This document shows, in pieces, positions 59,347-64,000 of a DNA stretch of 64,000 nucleotides (positions are counted from its first letter, which is position 1; each line of letters begins with the position of its first letter). The position numbers and the translations under genes are program-made. This DNA comes from CAWDLX01 sp963753485 (lineage in GTDB: Bacteria; Actinomycetota; Actinomycetes; Mycobacteriales; Micromonosporaceae). The DNA lies in the NCBI GenBank assembly GCA_963753485.1, contig CAVWCL010000011.1, positions 124,001 through 188,000 on the forward strand, written 5' to 3'. The notes beneath the pieces are model-generated. The model had not been told where the DNA came from. It did not search any database and worked only from the letters and a program-made list of their open reading frames with translations.

Positions 59347-60348
59347 GTGTCAGCAGCGGTAACACTGAGCGTCGTCGTGCCGGCGCACGCCGTGGCGGCG
59401 TACCTGCCCGCGTGCCTGGACTCGATCTTGACCGACGCGCCGCAGCGGCTGGAGATCGTCGGTGTCGACGACGCCTCTCCGGACGAGTGCGCAACGATCC
59501 TCGACGACGCCGCGCGCCGCGACGCCCGGGTCGTGGCCCTACACCTGCCGGCCAACGTGGGCCTCGGTCCGGCCCGCAACGCCGGCCTCGACCGGGCCTG
59601 CGGCGAGTACGTCTGGTTCGTCGACGGCGACGACCGGCTCGCGCCCGGGGCGGTGCGGGCGGTGCTCGGGCGGCTGGCCGCCCTGCGCCCGGATGTGCTG
59701 CTGCTCGACCACGCCCGCCTCTACGGCGACGGCCGGGTGCGCACCGACCGCGAGCAGCCGCGGGTGGGCCGCTACCCGGGCACCGTGCGGCTACGCCAGC
59801 GGCCACGCCTGCTGCAGGTACGCCAGGCCGCCTGGAACCGGGTCGTGCGGCGTGATCTGCTCGACCACGCGAACCTACGGTTCCCGGGCGGCTGGTACGA
59901 GGATGTCGGCTTCAGCCACCACTCGCTCATCGCCGCCGAACGCATCGCGTCCCTCGGTGGCGTCGGGTACCTGTACCGGTACCGGGCCGACGGCGCCATC
60001 ACCACCACCCGCAGCCGGCGCCACTTCGAGGTCTTCACCCAGTACGAGCGGTTCTTCGCGGGCCTCGGGCCGGTGGAACCGTGGCTGCGGGCCCGCCTCT
60101 TCGAGTTGATGATCGAGCATTATCTGGTCATCGTCGGCACCACCAACCGGGTGCCGCTGGAGCTGCGGCCGAGCTTCTTCGCCCGCATGGTGGAGCACTA
60201 CCACCGGTATCTCCCGGCGGCCGACTACTCGCCACCGCGCGGCTGGAACGGGGTCAAGCACCGGTTCATCCGCTGGGACGCCTACCCGCTCTTCGCCGCC
60301 GCCCGCAACGTCTACCGGGCCGGCCGGGGCCGGTCGCCGACGCACTAG
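59347..60348 (+). CDS. Family 2 glycosyltransferase
   Basis: A 333-residue GT-A glycosyltransferase. It opens SVVVPAHAVAAYLPACLDSI, has VGVDDASPDECA, LGPARNAGLDRACGEYVWFV and the metal-binding DGDDRL. The later GGWYEDVGFSHHSLIAAERI holds the catalytic-base region. The C-terminus resembles CDP-glycerol/teichoic-acid or cell-surface transferases, but the acceptor is unknown. GTG start, after an AT-richer leader (59285-59330). Confidence 0.87.
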   Translation: MSAAVTLSVVVPAHAVAAYLPACLDSILTDAPQRLEIVGVDDASPDECATILDDAARRDARVVALHLPANVGLGPARNAGLDRACGEYVWFVDGDDRLAPGAVRAVLGRLAALRPDVLLLDHARLYGDGRVRTDREQPRVGRYPGTVRLRQRPRLLQVRQAAWNRVVRRDLLDHANLRFPGGWYEDVGFSHHSLIAAERIASLGGVGYLYRYRADGAITTTRSRRHFEVFTQYERFFAGLGPVEPWLRARLFELMIEHYLVIVGTTNRVPLELRPSFFARMVEHYHRYLPAADYSPPRGWNGVKHRFIRWDAYPLFAAARNVYRAGRGRSPTH

Positions 60349-60446
60349 CGCCACTATCCACTCTGGACAGCTGTGCGCGGTGGCCGCACGGGTTCGCCGT
60401 GGGTGCCGGGTTGACCGCACGGGTTACTGGGCAGTAACTTGGTGGT

Positions 60447-60908
60447 ATGACCACCCTGGAGCAGGCCGCGGCGTTGCTGGCCGCCGTTCCGTTCGTTCGC
60501 ACCCTCGCCATCAACGTGACCGAGGCCGGCGTCGAGCCCGACGGCACCGTGCGAGCCGTCGCCGAGCTGCCCGACCAGGAGATCGTGCACAACCATGTGG
60601 GCGGGCCCCACGCCGGCGCGCTCTTCACGCTCGGCGAGACCGCGTCCGGCGCGGTGGTGATGGCGGCCTTCGCCGACCAGATCGGCCGGGCGGTCCCGCT
60701 CACCGTGCGGGCCGAGATCAGTTACCGCAAGCTCGCCCGGGGGCCGGTGCGCGCGGTCGCCCGCCTCGTCGGGCCGGTCGCACCGATCCTGGCCGAGCTC
60801 GAGGCCGGCGGCCGGCCGGAGTTCGCGGTGCACGTGGAGATTGAGCGCGCCGACGGCACGGTCACCGCTGAGCTGACCGTGGTGTGGACACTGCGCCCGA
60901 CCGGCTGA
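60447..60908 (+). CDS. Hotdog-fold thioesterase (DUF4442/YiiD-like)
   Basis: A 153-residue hotdog-fold protein with IVHNHVGGPHAGALFTLGET, the substrate-binding helix of PaaI/DUF4442-type acyl-CoA thioesterases, followed by PLTVRAEISYRKLARGPVRA. Substrate unknown. ATG 60447; convergent genes are absent and it may be monocistronic. Confidence 0.83.
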   Translation: MTTLEQAAALLAAVPFVRTLAINVTEAGVEPDGTVRAVAELPDQEIVHNHVGGPHAGALFTLGETASGAVVMAAFADQIGRAVPLTVRAEISYRKLARGPVRAVARLVGPVAPILAELEAGGRPEFAVHVEIERADGTVTAELTVVWTLRPTG

Positions 60909-61017
60909 ACCGTACCGGCGCGCCGATGGGTGGCCCGCAGGTTGCCGCCCCGGCGTTTCGCGGACCGTTGCTCGGGTACGGGACGGGCACGGACCGAGTC
61001 CGTTGGAGGAGGAAGCC

Positions 61018-61197
61018 GTGACCGAGCCTGTCGAAGCACCGGACATCGTGGACCACGGCGTCAGCGATGTGCTCACCGAGGACGAGATCGTGCACGTGCC
61101 CCCAGCCGCGGCCGACCTCGCCGAGAGCATCGACCACCCGGAGTCGGGGTTCATTGCCGACGTACCCGACTGGGACGCACCCGACGCGACCCACTGA
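61018..61197 (+). CDS. Small acidic protein of unknown function
   Basis: A 59-residue protein with 16 Asp/Glu, four His and no Lys or Arg, starting VTEPVEAPDIVDHGVSDVLT. GTG 61018 has an excellent GGAGGAGGAA ribosome site, which is the main reason to call it a gene; an earlier in-frame start is embedded in that site. No domain recognised. It lies between a thioesterase and methylmalonate-semialdehyde dehydrogenase. Confidence 0.6.
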   Translation: MTEPVEAPDIVDHGVSDVLTEDEIVHVPPAAADLAESIDHPESGFIADVPDWDAPDATH

Positions 61198-61274
61198 GCC
61201 GGTCGGCCCTCGGGCTGAGCCAATCGGCCGCGAGGCCGATCAACGCGGCCCGGCGGTAGACGTAGGCTCGCGGC

Positions 61275-62780
<1,506 letters not shown>

Positions 62781-62788
62781 CCCCACAT

Positions 62789-62951
62789 GAGGAGGCGGCG
62801 TGACCGACGACGTACTTCCCTCAGCGGAGGAGGCGGAATGACCGACGACGTACTTCCCTCAGCGGAGGAGGCGGAATGACCGACGACGTACTTCCCTCAG
62901 CGGAGGAGGCGGAATGACCGACGACGTACTTCCCTCAGCGGAGGAGGCGGA
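62789..62951 (+). repeat. 38 bp tandem repeat array encoding four coupled mini-ORFs
   Basis: Units begin GAGGAGGCGG at 62789, 62827, 62865, 62903 and 62941 (the last merges into the aminotransferase). Each carries a ribosome site and a start followed by ACCGACGAC. The mini-ORFs are 62800-62841 (GTG start), 62838-62879, 62876-62917 and 62914-62955. All encode (M/V)TDDVLPSAEEAE, and each TGA overlaps the next ATG as ATGA. The last one overlaps the aminotransferase start at 62952. Confidence 0.95.
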
Positions 62952-64000
62952 ATGACCGACGACGCGAGCGTGCGGGCCGACGACCGGGCGCACGTGTTCC
63001 ATTCGTGGTCCGCGCAGGGGCTTATCGACCCCATGCCGATCGCGGGCGCTGAGGGCAGCTATTTCTGGGACTATGCCGGCCGGCGCTATCTCGACTTCTC
63101 CTCACAACTGGTGAACCTCAACATCGGACACCAGCACCCACGACTGGTGGCGGCGATCCGTGAGCAGGCGGCCACGCTGTGTACGGTGGCGCCGTCGTTC
63201 GCCAACGACAAACGGGGCGAGGCGGCCCGACTCATCGCCGAGCTGGCCCCGGGCAACCTCAATCGGGTCTTCTTCACCAACGGCGGCGCCGAGGCGAACG
63301 AGAACGCGATCCGGATGGCGCGGCTGCACACCGGCCGGCACAAGGTGCTCGCGATGTACCGCAGCTACCACGGCTCCACCGCGGCGGCGATCAGTGCCAC
63401 CGGCGACCCGCGGCGCTGGGCCAACGAGCCGACCGCCGTGGGCATGGTGCATTTCTGGGGTCCCTACCCGTACCGGTCGGCCTTTCACGCGCAGGACGAG
63501 GCGGAGGAGGGGGAGCGCGCGCTGGCTCATCTGCGCGACACGATCGCGTTCGAGGGGCCGGCCACCATCGCCGCCATCCTGGTGGAGCCGGTGGTGGGCA
63601 CGAACGGGATCCTGGTGCCGCCACCGGGCTACCTGGCCGGGGTACGCCAGCTCTGCGACGAGTTCGGCATCGTGTTCATCGCCGACGAGGTGATGTCCGG
63701 CTTCGGCCGGTGCGGCGAGTGGTTCGCGGTGGACCGCTGGGGCGTCACCCCCGATCTGCTCACATTTGCCAAGGGGGTCAACTCCGGCTACCTGCCGCTC
63801 GGCGGGGTCATCATCTCGGATCCGATCGCGGAGACGTTCCGCGAGCGGGTCTTCCCGGGCGGGCTGACCTACTCCGGCCACCCGCTCGCCTGCGCCTCGG
63901 CGGTCGCCTCCATCCAGATTTTCAAGGAGGAGGGGATTGTCGAGCACGCCCGGAGCATCGGCGACGACGTGCTCGGACCGGCCCTGGCCGAGCTGGCGGA
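62952..64000 (+). CDS. Class III PLP-dependent aminotransferase (incomplete at right edge)
   Basis: The first 349 residues of an omega-aminotransferase. It has YAGRRYLDFSSQLVNLNIGH, FFTNGGAEANENAIRMARLH (PLP phosphate), RSYHGSTAAAISATGD, IAAILVEPVVGTNGILVPPP, FIADEVMSGFGRCGEWF and the PLP Lys in TFAKGVNSGYLPLGG. The best matches by memory are beta-alanine/taurine-pyruvate or 4-aminobutyrate-type enzymes, which would feed mmsA. ATG 62952 lies in the last unit of the 38 bp repeats. No stop before the window ends. Confidence 0.93.
   Translation, partial: MTDDASVRADDRAHVFHSWSAQGLIDPMPIAGAEGSYFWDYAGRRYLDFSSQLVNLNIGHQHPRLVAAIREQAATLCTVAPSFANDKRGEAARLIAELAPGNLNRVFFTNGGAEANENAIRMARLHTGRHKVLAMYRSYHGSTAAAISATGDPRRWANEPTAVGMVHFWGPYPYRSAFHAQDEAEEGERALAHLRDTIAFEGPATIAAILVEPVVGTNGILVPPPGYLAGVRQLCDEFGIVFIADEVMSGFGRCGEWFAVDRWGVTPDLLTFAKGVNSGYLPLGGVIISDPIAETFRERVFPGGLTYSGHPLACASAVASIQIFKEEGIVEHARSIGDDVLGPALAELA

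Noticed and set aside
62789..62951. CRISPR array
   Set aside because: There are no spacers and each unit is a coding mini-ORF with a ribosome site.

Overview
The window is very GC-rich DNA packed with genes that often start with GTG and overlap by 4 bp (GTGA/ATGA). Gene content and dispersed repeats point to an actinomycete, most likely Micromonosporaceae. Left-hand gene order (gpm, phoU, senX3/regX3, ppx, sugar isomerase, small HTH gene, 33-codon bS22 gene, epimerase, acyltransferase, HAD phosphatase, glutaredoxin) resembles mycobacterial Rv0489-Rv0508 as I recall it. The block at 24-30 kb (phoH, ybeY, CBS protein, deaminase-like gene, era, recO, uppS) resembles Rv2361c-Rv2368c. No tRNA, rRNA, intact insertion sequence, CRISPR array or prophage was seen.

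Layout. 1-6.4 kb: edge of an MFS transporter, phosphoglycerate mutase, PhoU, a SenX3/RegX3-type phosphate two-component system, a Cys-rich protein, exopolyphosphatase and a sugar isomerase. 6.4-10.8 kb: CGNR regulator, proline dehydrogenase, a membrane-anchored metallopeptidase-like protein and a small lower-GC accessory patch (DUF3024 pair). 11-14.4 kb: MacA/MacB-type ABC efflux operon. 14.5-20.3 kb: HTH protein, bS22, epimerase, acyltransferase, HAD phosphatase, then a BldN-like sigma factor with a DUF5667 membrane protein. 20.6-24 kb: acyl-CoA synthetase, glutaredoxin, class-C serine hydrolase. 24-30 kb: phoH-ybeY-era-recO-uppS operon. 30-33.1 kb: ECF transporter (YkoE/D/C type) behind a TPP riboswitch. 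33-38.2 kb: AAC(3)-type acetyltransferase preceded by tandem repeats, acyl-CoA dehydrogenase, and a cluster of unknown and secreted proteins. 38.5-41.5 kb: zinc uptake operon with a SmtB-type repressor. 41.6-48.8 kb: FUSC-like and PrsW membrane proteins, GroES-like protein, AI-2E permease, DinG helicase, DUF402 protein. 49-52 kb: PPK2 kinase, DUF47 and Pit phosphate transporter with a PHO-box-like repeat. 52-64 kb: mixed metabolism (oxidoreductase, thiolase, NUDIX, a broken CDP-alcohol phosphotransferase, DUF4230, PspC, serine deaminase, glycosyltransferase, thioesterase, methylmalonate-semialdehyde dehydrogenase and a class III aminotransferase open at the right edge).

Phosphate and polyphosphate handling is a recurring theme: PhoU, SenX3/RegX3, Ppx, PPK2 and Pit occur together with two PHO-box-like direct repeats. 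Metal and cofactor supply is represented by zinc (ZnuABC plus ArsR) and thiamine precursor (riboswitch-ECF) uptake. The window is also rich in repeats: tandem arrays with 14, 27, 38, 41 and 57 bp periods, a 57 bp element with a second inverted copy, and a two-copy palindrome. The most unusual is a 38 bp array at 62.79-62.95 kb. Each unit is a complete ribosome binding site plus 13-codon mini-ORF, and its stop overlaps the next start, giving four coupled mini-ORFs ahead of the aminotransferase.
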